NCBI RefSeq assembly: GCF_020423045.1
Contig: NZ_CP081943.1
Span: forward strand, 5,518,001 to 5,582,000
Length of the DNA stretch: 64,000 nt
Source of the DNA: Pseudomonas sp. MM213
Lineage (GTDB): Bacteria > Pseudomonadota > Gammaproteobacteria > Pseudomonadales > Pseudomonadaceae
Direction of reading: 5' to 3'
Shown here: one piece after another, positions 14,259 through 24,148 of the stretch
Position numbering within the stretch: position 1 is the first letter of the stretch
Layout: every line of letters begins with the position of its first letter
Program-made: the position numbers and the translations under genes
The notes under the pieces: model-generated
What the model was told of the DNA's origin: nothing
What the model saw: only the letters and a program-made list of their open reading frames with translations
Databases searched by the model: none

Positions 14259-16784
14259 ATGACGCAAGTCACGGTGAAACAACTGGCCGATGAGGTCAAA
14301 ACACCGGTAGAGCGCCTGTTGCAGCAGATGCGTGAGGCAGGTCTGCCGCACACCGCCGCCGAAGAACATGTGACTGACAGTGAGAAGCAATCTTTGCTGA
14401 CTCACTTGAAAAGCAGCCACAAGGCGAAAGTGGAAGAACCACGCAAGATCACACTGCAGCGTAAAACCACCAGCACCCTGCGTGTTGCTGGCAGCAAAAG
14501 CATCAGTGTTGAAGTCCGTAAAAAGAAAGTTTTCGTACAGCGCAGCCCGGAAGAAATCGAAGCCGAGCGCAAACGCGAACTGGATGAACGTCGCGCAGTA
14601 GAAAATGCTGCTCGTCAGAAGGCTGAAGAAGCCAAGCGTCGCGCCGAAGAAGAAGCGCGTCGCCAGCCTGCTGCTGCGCAAACCGCTACCAACGACGCTG
14701 TTGCAGCGCCGGTTGCCGTTGCCGAGCCAGTGCGTGAAAGCGCTCCGGTGGTTGCAGCTGCTCCAGCTCCGTCTGCTGATGTTCGCAACAAGCAGAACGA
14801 ACAGCGCCGTCCGGACAAACCACGTGCCGACGATAACAATCGTCGTGGCAGTGGCGATGGCGAGCGCAAAAACGCTCCGCATCGTGCTTCGGTTAAAGAG
14901 AAAGCGCCTGCTCCACGTGTTGCGCCACGTACTACCGACGAAGAAAGCGATGGCTTCCGTCGTGGTGGTCGCGGCAAGGCCAAGCTGAAGAAACGCAACG
15001 CTCACGGTTTCCAGAGCCCAACCGGCCCTGTAGTGCGCGAAGTGAAGATCGGCGAGACCATCACTGTTGGCGATCTCGCCCAGCAGATGTCGGTCAAGGC
15101 TGCTGAAATCATCAAGTTCATGTTCAAACTGGGTACTCCAGCGACCATCAACCAGGTACTGGATCAGGAAACTGCCCAACTGGTTGCCGAAGAGCTGGGC
15201 CACAAAGTGACCCTGGTCAGCGACACCGCCCTGGAAGATTCCCTGGCCGAGTCCCTGAAGTTTGAAGGTGAAGCGTTCTCCCGTGCTCCGGTCGTGACCG
15301 TAATGGGCCACGTTGACCACGGTAAGACCTCGCTGCTCGACTACATCCGTCGTGCCAAGGTTGCTGCTGGCGAAGCCGGCGGTATCACCCAGCACATCGG
15401 TGCGTACCACGTTGAAACCGAACGCGGCATGGTCACCTTCCTCGACACCCCTGGTCACGCCGCGTTTACCGCCATGCGTGCTCGTGGTGCCAAGGCGACC
15501 GACATCGTGATCCTGGTGGTTGCAGCGGACGACGGCGTGATGCCGCAGACCGTTGAAGCCGTTCAGCACGCCAAGGCTGCCGGTGTTCCGCTGGTTGTAG
15601 CTGTGAACAAAATCGACAAGCCGGGCGCCGATCTCGATCGCATCCGTAGCGAACTGTCGGTTCACGGCGTGACTTCGGAAGAGTGGGGCGGCGACACCCC
15701 GTTCGTATCGGTTTCGGCGAAAGTCGGTACTGGCGTTGACGAGTTGCTCGAAGCTGTTCTGCTGCAAGCTGAAGTTCTCGAACTGAAAGCAACTCCGTCG
15801 GCTCCGGGTCGTGGCGTTGTGGTTGAATCGCGTCTCGACAAAGGTCGTGGCCCGGTTGCAACCGTTCTGGTTCAAGACGGTACCCTGCGCCAAGGCGACA
15901 TGGTCCTGGTCGGTTCGAACTATGGCCGTGTACGTGCCATGCTCGACGAGAACGGCAAGCCAATCAAAGAAGCCGGTCCTTCCATCCCTGTCGAGATCCT
16001 CGGCCTGGACGGTACGCCGGATGCTGGCGACGAGATGAGCGTGGTTGCCGACGAGAAGAAAGCCCGTGAAGTGGCTCTGTTCCGTCAAGGCAAGTTCCGC
16101 GAAGTCAAGCTGGCCCGTGCTCACGCCGGCAAGCTTGAAAACATCTTCGAGAACATGGGTCAGGAAGAGAAGAAGACGCTCAACATCGTCCTCAAATCCG
16201 ACGTCCGTGGTTCGCTGGAAGCGTTGAACGGTGCCTTGAATGGCCTGGGTAACGACGAAGTGCAAGTGCGTGTTGTTGGTGGCGGTGTCGGTGGTATCAC
16301 CGAGTCCGACGCCAACCTGGCACTGGCCTCCAACGCTGTACTGTTCGGCTTCAACGTGCGTGCCGATGCCGGCGCTCGCAAGATCGTCGAGCAGGAAGGT
16401 CTGGATATGCGTTACTACAACGTGATCTACGACATCATCGAAGACGTCAAGAAAGCCCTGACCGGCATGCTCGGCAGCGATGTTCGCGAGAACATCCTGG
16501 GTGTGGCCGAAGTGCGTGACGTGTTCCGTTCGCCGAAGTTTGGCGCGATCGCCGGTTGCATGGTTATCGAAGGTGTTGTTCACCGTAACCGTCCAATCCG
16601 TGTACTGCGTGAAGACATCGTTATCTTCGAAGGCGAGCTGGAATCCCTGCGCCGCTTCAAGGATGACGCTTCCGAAGTACGTGCCGGCATGGAATGCGGT
16701 ATTGGCGTGAAGAGCTACAACGACGTCAAAGTCGGTGACAAGATCGAAGTCTTCGAGAAGGTTCAGGTTGCTCGCAGCCTCTAA
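14259..16784 (+). CDS. infB: Translation initiation factor IF-2
   Basis: GTPase that brings initiator tRNA to the 30S subunit and promotes subunit joining. 841 residues. The N-terminal ~240 residues are charged and low-complexity ([19 protein letters not shown] helix, Ala/Pro-rich linker), followed by the G domain with GHVDHGKT at 350-357, DTPGH, and NKID, then the EF-Tu-like domain 2, and C1/C2 domains. A strong GAGGAGAGA precedes ATG 14259. Confidence 0.98.
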   Translation: MTQVTVKQLADEVKTPVERLLQQMREAGLPHTAAEEHVTDSEKQSLLTHLKSSHKAKVEEPRKITLQRKTTSTLRVAGSKSISVEVRKKKVFVQRSPEEIEAERKRELDERRAVENAARQKAEEAKRRAEEEARRQPAAAQTATNDAVAAPVAVAEPVRESAPVVAAAPAPSADVRNKQNEQRRPDKPRADDNNRRGSGDGERKNAPHRASVKEKAPAPRVAPRTTDEESDGFRRGGRGKAKLKKRNAHGFQSPTGPVVREVKIGETITVGDLAQQMSVKAAEIIKFMFKLGTPATINQVLDQETAQLVAEELGHKVTLVSDTALEDSLAESLKFEGEAFSRAPVVTVMGHVDHGKTSLLDYIRRAKVAAGEAGGITQHIGAYHVETERGMVTFLDTPGHAAFTAMRARGAKATDIVILVVAADDGVMPQTVEAVQHAKAAGVPLVVAVNKIDKPGADLDRIRSELSVHGVTSEEWGGDTPFVSVSAKVGTGVDELLEAVLLQAEVLELKATPSAPGRGVVVESRLDKGRGPVATVLVQDGTLRQGDMVLVGSNYGRVRAMLDENGKPIKEAGPSIPVEILGLDGTPDAGDEMSVVADEKKAREVALFRQGKFREVKLARAHAGKLENIFENMGQEEKKTLNIVLKSDVRGSLEALNGALNGLGNDEVQVRVVGGGVGGITESDANLALASNAVLFGFNVRADAGARKIVEQEGLDMRYYNVIYDIIEDVKKALTGMLGSDVRENILGVAEVRDVFRSPKFGAIAGCMVIEGVVHRNRPIRVLREDIVIFEGELESLRRFKDDASEVRAGMECGIGVKSYNDVKVGDKIEVFEKVQVARSL

Positions 16785-16855
16785 CTCGCGCACTTCAAGG
16801 GCCACGATGGGCCGCTGCATGCAAATGCGCGGCACAGCGTCAGGACTCTAAACGC

Positions 16856-16890
16856 AACGCCCGGTCTGGCTTTTGTCAGGCCGGGCGTTT
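16856..16890 (+). other. Strong stem-loop between infB and rbfA
   Basis: AACGCCCGG-CTGGC TTTT GTCAG-CCGGGCGTT, with only three T after the stem. It could act as a weak terminator or RNase processing site within the nusA-infB-rbfA operon. Confidence 0.55.
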
Positions 16891-16943
16891 GCCGCTTTCA
16901 GACCCCACGGGTTTCACCGTGAGGCAGTAACAGGTAACAAGAC

Positions 16944-17345
16944 ATGGCAAAAGAATATAGCCGTACCCAGCGTATCGGCGATCAGATGCAGCGTGAGCTG
17001 GCACAGCTGATCCGTCGTGAAGTCAAAGATCCGCGCGTAGGCCTGGTCACCATTACCGCTGTTGAAGTCAGTCGTGACGTCGGTCACGCCAAGATTTTCA
17101 TCACCGTGATGGGCCAGGACAGCGCCGAAGATATCGCGCAAAGCATCAAGGTGCTCAACTCCGCCGCCGGTTTCCTGCGTATGCAGTTGGCCCGCGAAAT
17201 GAAGTTGCGCAGCGTTCCGCAGTTGCACTTCCACTACGACGAAAGCGTCGTACGTGGTGCGCACCTGTCGGCCCTGATCGAGCGTGCGGTGGCTGAAGAC
17301 AATCAGCACCCGGTTGCGGCAGAAGTCGAAGACACCAAGGAGTAA
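16944..17345 (+). CDS. rbfA: Ribosome-binding factor A
   Basis: Late 30S assembly factor with a KH-type fold that binds near the 5' end of 16S rRNA; needed for cold adaptation in E. coli. 133 residues. Conserved segments [34 protein letters not shown] and the C-terminal LHFHYDES. Its end encodes the Shine-Dalgarno sequence for truB. Confidence 0.97.
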   Translation: MAKEYSRTQRIGDQMQRELAQLIRREVKDPRVGLVTITAVEVSRDVGHAKIFITVMGQDSAEDIAQSIKVLNSAAGFLRMQLAREMKLRSVPQLHFHYDESVVRGAHLSALIERAVAEDNQHPVAAEVEDTKE

Positions 17346-17348
17346 TCG

Positions 17349-18266
17349 GTGGCTCAGGTCAAACGTATCCGTCGTAACGTCAGCGGCATTATTCTGCTCG
17401 ACAAACCGCTGGGGTTCACTTCCAACGCGGCGTTGCAGAAGGTTCGCTGGTTGCTGAACGCCGAGAAGGCCGGGCACACCGGCAGTCTTGATCCGCTGGC
17501 CACCGGCGTGTTGCCGTTGTGCTTCGGTGAGGCGACCAAGTTCTCGCAATACCTGCTCGATTCCGACAAGGGTTATGAAACCCTGGCGCAGCTGGGCAAA
17601 ACCACCACCACGGCGGATGCCGAAGGTGAAGTTTTGCAGGAGCGCCCGGTGACCGTTGGTCGATCCGATGTCGAAGCGGTGCTGCCGAAATTTCGTGGGC
17701 AAATCAGTCAGATACCGCCGATGTACTCAGCGCTCAAGCGTGATGGCCAGCCGCTGTACAAGCTGGCACGTGCAGGCGAAGTAGTGGAGCGCGAACCGCG
17801 TTCTGTTACTATTGCGCGCTTGGAATTGCTGGCCTTTGAAGGTGATACTGCGCGGCTTGCGGTGGATTGCAGCAAAGGCACCTATATCCGCACCCTGGTG
17901 GAGGATATCGGTGAGCAACTCGGTTGTGGCGCTTACGTTGCTGAATTGCGACGTACCCAGGCCGGGCCTTTCACGCTGGCGCAGACTGTCACGCTTGAAG
18001 AGCTGGAAGCGGTACATGCCGAAGGCGGCAACGAAGCGGTCGACCGCTTCCTGATGCCATCGGACAGCGGCCTGCTGGATTGGCCACTGCTGCAGTTCTC
18101 GGAAGCGAGCGCGTTCTACTGGCTCAACGGCCAGCCGGTTCGCGCCCCGGATGCTCCGAAGTTCGGCATGGTACGGGTACAGGATCACAGTGGTCGCTTC
18201 ATCGGTATCGGTGAAGTGAGCGAAGACGGGCGCATCGCGCCGCGTCGACTGATTCGGTCAGAATGA
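17349..18266 (+). CDS. truB: tRNA pseudouridine(55) synthase
   Basis: Makes pseudouridine-55 in the T loop of tRNAs. 305 residues. Catalytic Asp48 in [15 protein letters not shown]; motif [14 protein letters not shown] near residue 178; C-terminal PUA-like region ([10 protein letters not shown]...). GTG start at 17349, with AAGGAG in the end of rbfA, 3 bases after its stop. Confidence 0.97.
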   Translation: MAQVKRIRRNVSGIILLDKPLGFTSNAALQKVRWLLNAEKAGHTGSLDPLATGVLPLCFGEATKFSQYLLDSDKGYETLAQLGKTTTTADAEGEVLQERPVTVGRSDVEAVLPKFRGQISQIPPMYSALKRDGQPLYKLARAGEVVEREPRSVTIARLELLAFEGDTARLAVDCSKGTYIRTLVEDIGEQLGCGAYVAELRRTQAGPFTLAQTVTLEELEAVHAEGGNEAVDRFLMPSDSGLLDWPLLQFSEASAFYWLNGQPVRAPDAPKFGMVRVQDHSGRFIGIGEVSEDGRIAPRRLIRSE

Positions 18267-18316
18267 CCGGACGAGGGTGGCTGTTAACAGGCACGGTCAC
18301 TACTCATTTTTAGATA

Positions 18317-18364
18317 CAGGGATTTGTCCCTGGCCTGTTGAAACTGTTTCTTTGAAACAGTTTC
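18317..18364 (+). promoter_or_regulatory. Two tandem hairpins in the rpsO leader
   Basis: CAGGGA TTTG TCCCTG (18317-18332) and an 11-bp perfect stem GAAACTGTTTC TTT GAAACAGTTTC (18340-18364) lie just before the rpsO Shine-Dalgarno sequence AAAAGGA. Ribosomal protein S15 represses its own mRNA through leader structures in several bacteria; these could be the Pseudomonas equivalent (inference). Confidence 0.5.
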
Positions 18365-18383
18365 CTGATAAAAGGATTGCCTC

Positions 18384-18653
18384 ATGGCTCTCGACGTTCA
18401 AGAAAAAGCTCAAATCGTAGCTGACTACCAGCAAGCTGTTGGTGACACTGGTTCGCCAGAAGTGCAAGTTGCACTGCTGACCCACAACATCAACAAGCTG
18501 CAAGGTCACTTCAAGGCCAACGGTAAAGATCACCACTCCCGTCGTGGTCTGATCCGCATGGTAAACCAGCGTCGTAAGCTGCTGGACTACCTGAAAGGCA
18601 AGGATCTGGGTCGTTATCAGACTCTGATCGGTCGCCTGGGTCTGCGTCGCTAA
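18384..18653 (+). CDS. rpsO: 30S ribosomal protein S15
   Basis: Primary 16S rRNA-binding protein of the central domain. 89 residues, normal. Contains [16 protein letters not shown] and the conserved [21 protein letters not shown] helix region. Preceded by AAAAGGA and a structured leader; followed by a large stem-loop before pnp, as in E. coli rpsO-pnp. Confidence 0.98.
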   Translation: MALDVQEKAQIVADYQQAVGDTGSPEVQVALLTHNINKLQGHFKANGKDHHSRRGLIRMVNQRRKLLDYLKGKDLGRYQTLIGRLGLRR

Positions 18654-18667
18654 TAAGCGATTGCGCT

Positions 18668-18731
18668 AGAGGTTGGTTGTCTGCCGTGCATCAGCGGGTT
18701 TCCCGCTGGTGCATGGCAGGCTCCCAGCCTC
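18668..18731 (+). terminator. rpsO-pnp two-tier stem-loop
   Basis: Outer stem GAGGTTGG/CCAGCCTC encloses an inner long stem at 18681-18719 (CTGCC.TGCA.CAGCGGG / CCCGCTG.TGCA.GGCAG). A short T-run (AAGTTTTA) follows. In E. coli the same interval holds the rpsO terminator and the RNase III site through which PNPase autoregulates; this may play either role. Confidence 0.65.
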
Positions 18732-18849
18732 AAGTTTTATCTGGATACACCGTTTTACCCTGGACAGGCGTTGGGCCGATTCCCGACATTGCCCAAGAAT
18801 TTCGCAAGAAGACAAGTTCCCCAAGAGCCACAAAAGAAGGTAGGACACC

Positions 18850-20955
18850 GTGAACCCGGTAATCAAAAAATTCCAGTTCGGTCAGTCGACCGTTACCCTC
18901 GAGACTGGCCGTATCGCCCGTCAGGCCTCCGGCGCAGTATTGGTCACCGTTGACGACGACGTCAGCGTATTGGTGACCGTAGTCGGTGCCAAGCAAGCCG
19001 ATCCAGGCAAGGGCTTCTTCCCTCTGTCCGTTCACTACCAGGAAAAGACTTACGCTGCCGGTAAGATCCCTGGCGGTTTCTTCAAGCGCGAAGGCCGTCC
19101 TTCCGAGAAAGAAACCCTGACTTCCCGACTGATCGACCGTCCGATCCGTCCGCTGTTCCCGGAAGGCTTCATGAACGAAGTGCAGGTAGTCTGCACCGTC
19201 GTTTCCACCAGCAAGAAGACCGATCCGGACATCGCTGCGATGATCGGTACCTCGGCTGCGCTGGCCATCTCCGGCATTCCTTTCGATGGCCCGATCGGCG
19301 CTGCCCGCGTTGCGTTCCACGAAAGCACCGGCTACCTGCTGAACCCGACTTACGAACAACTGAAAGCATCGAGCCTGGACATGGTCGTTGCCGGTACTTC
19401 GGAAGCCGTTCTGATGGTTGAATCGGAAGCCAAAGAGCTGACCGAAGACCAGATGCTGGGCGCGGTACTGTTTGCTCACGACGAGTTCCAGGTGGTGATC
19501 AACGCCGTCAAGGAACTGGCCGCCGAAGCTGCCAAGCCGACCTGGACCTGGGCTCCACAACCAGAAGCCACTGCTCTGCTGGGCGCTATCCGTGCCGAGT
19601 TCGGCGACGCGATCTCCCAGGCTTACACCATCACCATCAAGGCCGACCGTTACGCTCGCCTGGGTGAGCTGAAGGATCAGGTTGTTGCCAAGCTGTCCGG
19701 TGAAGAAGGCCAGCCTTCTTCCAGCGAAGTCAAAGCTGCTTTCGGCGAAATCGAATACCGCACCGTTCGCGAAAACATCGTTAACGGCAAGCCACGTATC
19801 GACGGTCGCGACACCAAGACCGTACGTCCTTTGAACATCGAAGTCGGTGTTCTGCCAAAGACCCACGGTTCGGCTCTGTTCACCCGTGGCGAAACCCAGG
19901 CTCTGGTCGTTGCAACACTGGGCACCGCCCGTGACGCACAACTGCTGGACACCCTGGAAGGCGAGAAAAAAGACCCGTTCATGCTGCACTACAACTTCCC
20001 TCCGTTCTCGGTAGGTGAGTGTGGTCGCATGGGTGGCGCTGGTCGTCGCGAAATCGGTCACGGCCGTCTGGCCCGCCGTTCGGTTCAGGCCATGCTGCCT
20101 GCTGCCGACGTGTTCCCGTACACCATCCGTGTTGTATCGGAAATCACCGAATCCAACGGTTCGAGCTCCATGGCTTCGGTCTGCGGCGCTTCCCTGGCCC
20201 TGATGGACGCCGGCGTTCCGATGAAGGCACCGGTTGCCGGTATCGCGATGGGTCTGGTTAAAGAAGGCGAGAAATTCGCTGTCCTGACCGACATCCTGGG
20301 TGACGAAGACCACCTCGGCGACATGGACTTCAAAGTAGCTGGTACCGCCAAAGGTGTTACCGCGCTGCAGATGGACATCAAGATCAAAGGCATCACCGAA
20401 GAAATCATGGAGATCGCTCTGGGCCAAGCCCTGGAAGCGCGCCTGAACATCCTCGGTCAGATGAACCAGATCATTGGCCAGTCGCGTACCGAGCTGTCGG
20501 AAAACGCTCCGACCATGATCGCGATGAAAATCGACACCGACAAAATCCGTGATGTCATCGGTAAAGGCGGCGCGACCATTCGTGCGATCTGTGAAGAGAC
20601 CAAAGCTTCGATCGATATCGAAGACGACGGCTCGATCAAGATCTTCGGCGAAACCAAGGAAGCGGCTGAAGCAGCACGTCAGCGCGTTCTGGGCATCACC
20701 GCAGAAGCTGAAATCGGCAAGATCTACGTCGGTAAAGTTGAGCGCATCGTCGACTTCGGCGCATTCGTCAACATCCTGCCGGGCAAGGACGGTCTGGTTC
20801 ACATCTCGATGCTGAGCGATGCTCGCGTTGAGAAAGTGACCGACATCCTGAAAGAAGGCCAGGAAGTGGAAGTGCTGGTACTGGACGTGGACAACCGCGG
20901 CCGTATCAAGCTCTCCATCAAAGACGTAGCAGCAGCCAAGGCTTCGGGCGTTTAA
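18850..20955 (+). CDS. pnp: Polyribonucleotide nucleotidyltransferase (PNPase)
   Basis: Phosphorolytic 3'-5' exoribonuclease, core of the RNA degradosome. 701 residues: two RNase PH domains (about 10-220 and 310-540, the second with [17 protein letters not shown] and [13 protein letters not shown]), a KH domain ([19 protein letters not shown], about 565) and an S1 domain ([18 protein letters not shown], about 622-690). GTG start at 18850 matches the family N-terminus. Confidence 0.98.
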   Translation: MNPVIKKFQFGQSTVTLETGRIARQASGAVLVTVDDDVSVLVTVVGAKQADPGKGFFPLSVHYQEKTYAAGKIPGGFFKREGRPSEKETLTSRLIDRPIRPLFPEGFMNEVQVVCTVVSTSKKTDPDIAAMIGTSAALAISGIPFDGPIGAARVAFHESTGYLLNPTYEQLKASSLDMVVAGTSEAVLMVESEAKELTEDQMLGAVLFAHDEFQVVINAVKELAAEAAKPTWTWAPQPEATALLGAIRAEFGDAISQAYTITIKADRYARLGELKDQVVAKLSGEEGQPSSSEVKAAFGEIEYRTVRENIVNGKPRIDGRDTKTVRPLNIEVGVLPKTHGSALFTRGETQALVVATLGTARDAQLLDTLEGEKKDPFMLHYNFPPFSVGECGRMGGAGRREIGHGRLARRSVQAMLPAADVFPYTIRVVSEITESNGSSSMASVCGASLALMDAGVPMKAPVAGIAMGLVKEGEKFAVLTDILGDEDHLGDMDFKVAGTAKGVTALQMDIKIKGITEEIMEIALGQALEARLNILGQMNQIIGQSRTELSENAPTMIAMKIDTDKIRDVIGKGGATIRAICEETKASIDIEDDGSIKIFGETKEAAEAARQRVLGITAEAEIGKIYVGKVERIVDFGAFVNILPGKDGLVHISMLSDARVEKVTDILKEGQEVEVLVLDVDNRGRIKLSIKDVAAAKASGV

Positions 20956-20990
20956 TCACTCCCCACGCCTGACCGCTTCAACGTTATAAA

Positions 20991-21027
20991 AAATGCCCCG
21001 CAGTGAAAACTGCGGGGCATTTTTTTG
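20991..21027 (+). terminator. Intrinsic terminator after pnp
   Basis: AAATGCCCCGCAGT GAAA ACTGCGGGGCATTT followed by a run of T. A perfect 14-bp stem; ends the rimP-pnp transcription unit. Confidence 0.95.
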
Positions 21028-21094
21028 TCTGCGAAAACTGGAAACGGTTTGTGGATTTGCCCGCTTCCAATCTCGATGCTAGGTTTAGCTCACC

Positions 21095-21170
21095 GCCCGT
21101 GTAGCTCAGCCGGTAGAGCAGCGCACTCGTAACGCGAAGGTCGCAGGTTCGATTCCTGTCTCGGGCACCA
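21095..21170 (+). tRNA. tRNA-Thr(CGT)
   Basis: 76-base tRNA with GCCCGTG/CTCGGGC acceptor stem (one mismatch), TTCGATT T loop and encoded CCA. Anticodon CGT reads ACG. The anticodon stem GCGCA/CGCGA has an apparent A-C opposition next to the loop, besides the G-A at the far end that E. coli tRNA-Thr(CGT) also shows. Confidence 0.93.
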
Positions 21171-21177
21171 TCCCCTG

Positions 21178-22212
21178 TTATTTCACCTTGCTTCTCAGAT
21201 CATCCACGGCGCGTTTCAGCTGATCCAGTTGGCTGTCCTGATTGCTGACGTCCCGCTTGAGGCTGGACAGGTCGCTGGAACTCGCGCTGGAGCTCGACCC
21301 GGCGCTACGCTTCAAGTCTTCCACCTGACTGGCGAGTCTTTTCAAGTCGTTGTCCTGTGCGCTGACGGTGCGCTTGAGGTCGCTCACTTCGCTGGTGCTG
21401 GAGCTTGAACTGGAGTTCGAGCCGCTGCTGCGCTTGAGGTCGTCCATTTGGCTGGCGAGCTTTTTCAGGCCGTTGTCCTGTTCACTGACGGTGCGCTTGA
21501 GGTCGCTAACTTCGCTGGAACTGGCGCTTGAACCGGAATTCGAGCTGCTGCGCTTGAGATCGTCCACCGCTTTGGCGAGGTTTTTCAGGCCGTTGTCCTG
21601 TTCACTGACAGAACGCTTGAGGTCGCTCACTTCGCTGGCACTGGCGCTTGAACCGGAGTTCGAGCTGCTGTTGCGCTTGAGTTCGTCCACTGCTTTGGCG
21701 AGGTTTCTCAGGCCGGTTTCCTGTTCACTGAGCGTGCGCTTGAGGTTGGCCACTTCGCTGGAACTGGAGCTGGAACTCGAACCGCTGTTGCGTTTGAACT
21801 CCTCCAATTGCTTGGTGAATTCTTTCAGGTCCTTGTCCTGTTCGGTGGCAGTGCGTTTGAGGTTGGTTATCTCACTGGCACTCGAACTGGAGCTTGTTCC
21901 GTTGTTGCGCTTGAGTTCCTCGATGAGACGAGCCTGCGCTTCGAGGAGATTCTTGAGTTCCTTGATGTCATCCGTGTTGGTTTTAGTGGTGCGTTGCAGT
22001 GTTTCCATACCCTCGACACTGAGATTGCTCCTGACCATAACGTCTTTACCATACAGTCTGTGAAAGACGAGGAAGCTGTCGGTGGAGGAAGGGTTGTCTG
22101 AGGCGAACTCCAGACCGGCTTGGGCCGTATTGGCCATTGCCATGTTGCCAAGAAAAAGGGCGGCCATGCCGGTTGCCAACAGGGTAGACGGAAGCTTCTT
22201 GAAAATGCGCAT
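21178..22212 (-). CDS. Secreted coiled-coil protein with Ser-rich repeats
   Basis: Not a family I recognise. 344 residues with a signal peptide (MRIFKKLPSTLLATG... cleaved near AQA), a ~45-residue unique region, then about seven repeats of 39-41 residues. Each repeat has a charged helical part (EVSDLKRTVSEQDNGLKKLA then DDLKR) and a Ser/Gly/Asn linker (SSGSNSSSSSST). The helices have heptad-like spacing, pointing to a long periplasmic or surface fibre. ATG 22212 is preferred because the signal peptide starts there and AAGGA lies upstream. It ends 8 bases from tRNA-Thr. Confidence 0.85.
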   Translation of the reverse strand: MRIFKKLPSTLLATGMAALFLGNMAMANTAQAGLEFASDNPSSTDSFLVFHRLYGKDVMVRSNLSVEGMETLQRTTKTNTDDIKELKNLLEAQARLIEELKRNNGTSSSSSASEITNLKRTATEQDKDLKEFTKQLEEFKRNSGSSSSSSSSEVANLKRTLSEQETGLRNLAKAVDELKRNSSSNSGSSASASEVSDLKRSVSEQDNGLKNLAKAVDDLKRSSSNSGSSASSSEVSDLKRTVSEQDNGLKKLASQMDDLKRSSGSNSSSSSSTSEVSDLKRTVSAQDNDLKRLASQVEDLKRSAGSSSSASSSDLSSLKRDVSNQDSQLDQLKRAVDDLRSKVK

Positions 22213-22528
22213 CACCTGAGTTCCTTGTGAAGTGCCTAGATGGCACATCGCTATGACTTTGCTTTTTGAAGGTTGTTCCTGTGTGGCGAGGGAATATTTT
22301 CAGAAAAACCGCTCGGCATTTTTTTTGTAGATTTGATGTAAAAGTCCATATAAATCGTCTTCCAAACGTCCTATATTCGGACATTGCACGAGCATCACCC
22401 TGCAGTTTTCAAATGATCCACGAATGGTTCTGAAGGCCAGACAAACCGGGCTTCACACGGTTTTTTGCGTCAGAGAGATCCTTGATGATCCAGATCCATC
22501 TTCCATTCCCCCGATCAGCGAGAACGAA
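22213..22528. other. Divergent intergenic region
   Basis: 316 bases between two divergent genes. Rather A+T-rich in the middle (22310-22360), so promoters for both genes probably lie here. A short inverted repeat GTCC...GGAC is at about 22368-22382. I see no recognisable operator. Confidence 0.5.
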
Positions 22529-22834
22529 ATGACCGTTAAAGAATTGACCCAGGAAGCCAGGCACGAAGAAGCGCTGAAGAAGTACGTGCTGGACGCGCCC
22601 CAACTGCTGGAAGAGATCAAGGACTTGTCCGCCGACGATCAGAAAGACCAGATTCAATGGGCGTTCGAGGATGAAGCAGAAGCCCAGGGCTTGCAGCCGT
22701 GGGAGCTGACGCTCAAGTACACCTCGAGCCCGGAAGAGTTTGAAGCGGCGCGACTGGTGCTGCACAAAGAGGCGGCCGAGGTATTGGGCGTCGAGTGGGA
22801 AGAGTACTGCGAGATGAATAATCTGGTGGTCTGA
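22529..22834 (+). CDS. Conserved hypothetical, DUF6388-like
   Basis: 101 residues, acidic (many Glu/Asp), predicted all-helical and cytoplasmic. No catalytic motif visible. The start ATG 22529 (MTVKELTQEARHEEAL) follows GAGAACGA; the open frame extends upstream to 22424 but lacks coding character. The resemblance to the DUF6388 family (small Pseudomonas proteins with a central LxPWEL segment) is from memory and tentative. Confidence 0.75.
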   Translation: MTVKELTQEARHEEALKKYVLDAPQLLEEIKDLSADDQKDQIQWAFEDEAEAQGLQPWELTLKYTSSPEEFEAARLVLHKEAAEVLGVEWEEYCEMNNLVV

Positions 22835-22838
22835 CCCT

Positions 22839-22917
22839 TGTAGGAGCCGGCTTGCTGGCGATGGCGGCGTAACGGGTAAACCGCGTCGCCTGGATCGCCA
22901 GCAAGCCGGCTCCTACA
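22839..22917. repeat. REPIN, GTAGGAGCCGGC subtype
   Basis: Two inverted REP units, TGTAGGAGCCGGCTTGCTGG and its complement, flanking a 30-base spacer, placed between the stop of the small acidic protein and the nadC end. Confidence 0.93.
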
Positions 22918-22939
22918 GTTTCATGTCGTTCAGGAAATT

Positions 22940-23788
22940 TCAGAGGCTGAGTCGCATCGACAGATCGACAGCCTTCACGTCCTTGGTCATCGCACCAATC
23001 GAAATGTAATCCACCCCGGTTTCGGCGATCGGCAGCAGCGTGCTTTCGTTGATGCCGCCGCTGGCTTCCAGTTTTGCCTTGCCGCCATTCAGGCGCACGG
23101 CCTCGCGCATGTCATCCAGGCTCAACTCGTCGAGCATGATGATGTCGGCACCCGCCGCAAGCGCTTCCTTCAGCTCCGCCAGGCTTTCCACTTCGATCTC
23201 CACCGGTTTGCCCGGGGCGATCTTGTGCGCGGCGTTGATCGCTTCAGGTATGCCGCCGCTGGCAGCAATGTGGTTTTCCTTGATCAGGAAGGCGTCGTAC
23301 AGGCCGATGCGGTGGTTGTGGCAGCCGCCGCAGGTCACGGCGTACTTTTGCGCCAGGCGCAGCCCCGGCAGGGTTTTGCGGGTGTCGAGCAGCTTCACCT
23401 GCGTCTCGGCGACGAAATCCGCCAGGTATTGCGCACGAGTGGCCACACCGGAAAGCAATTGCAGGAAGTTCAGCGCACTACGCTCGCCTGTGAGCAGGGA
23501 GCGGGCAGGGCCTTCGAGGTGGAACAGCACTTGATTGGGCTTCACCCGTTCGCCATCGGCCACCTGCCAATGCACGGCAACTCGTGGGTCCAGTTGCCGG
23601 AAAACCGCGTCAACCCAAGCGGTGCCGGCGATGACCGCGGCGTCGCGCGTGATGATGGTGGCTTTGGCCAGGCGTTCGGCCGGGATCAGCTGCGCGGTGA
23701 TGTCGCCGCTGCCGATGTCTTCGCGCAACGCACGGCGTACGTTGGCTTCGATTTCGGCGGTCAGATCGGCGAGACGTAGATTCGGCAT
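22940..23788 (-). CDS. nadC: Nicotinate-nucleotide pyrophosphorylase
   Basis: Quinolinate phosphoribosyltransferase of de novo NAD synthesis: quinolinate + PRPP to nicotinate mononucleotide. 282 residues. Motifs: [15 protein letters not shown] near the N-terminus, [10 protein letters not shown], the substrate-binding [20 protein letters not shown] region and SGGINE near the end. ATG 23788 follows GGAGTCCGTT; the open frame extends further upstream but that part is not conserved. Confidence 0.97.
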   Translation of the reverse strand: MPNLRLADLTAEIEANVRRALREDIGSGDITAQLIPAERLAKATIITRDAAVIAGTAWVDAVFRQLDPRVAVHWQVADGERVKPNQVLFHLEGPARSLLTGERSALNFLQLLSGVATRAQYLADFVAETQVKLLDTRKTLPGLRLAQKYAVTCGGCHNHRIGLYDAFLIKENHIAASGGIPEAINAAHKIAPGKPVEIEVESLAELKEALAAGADIIMLDELSLDDMREAVRLNGGKAKLEASGGINESTLLPIAETGVDYISIGAMTKDVKAVDLSMRLSL

Positions 23789-24148
23789 AACGGACTCCAC
23801 AAACAAAGTGGCTCGATTATAGGGCCATGGCGCGGGGCAACCCAAGGCGCGCGAGACCTTCCAGTCGTTCTGAAACCTGCATTTGGTCGATTCTCTTGAG
23901 CCAGCGAGGTTCGGCAGCGGTCCTTTGCAGGCGTCTATTTCAAAGAGAAACACAGAGTCTGCTGGCATACGGGACATCTTTTGCAAGATAATGCGCCTTG
24001 CATTTGACGTCATGACTTTGACGTGTCTTTGGTTCGCCGATTATTGAATGACAGCGGGCGGGCATTGTCTTCTGTTGCGCGCGGCTGTGAGGCTGGCGCA
24101 CTCGATCTTTCCAACCGAACCGAAGCATCACCGTTTCAGGAGGCCAGG

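Noticed and set aside
12585..16835. Long minus-strand frames opposite nusA and infB
   Set aside because: Shadows of strongly biased real genes; no ribosome sites and unnatural amino-acid composition.
18730..20802. 690-codon frame antisense to pnp
   Set aside because: Same shadow effect; pnp on the other strand is unequivocal.
21095..22212. tRNA-Thr as integration site for the adjacent repeat-protein gene
   Set aside because: No direct repeat of the tRNA 3' end and no integrase were found nearby; the adjacency alone is not evidence.
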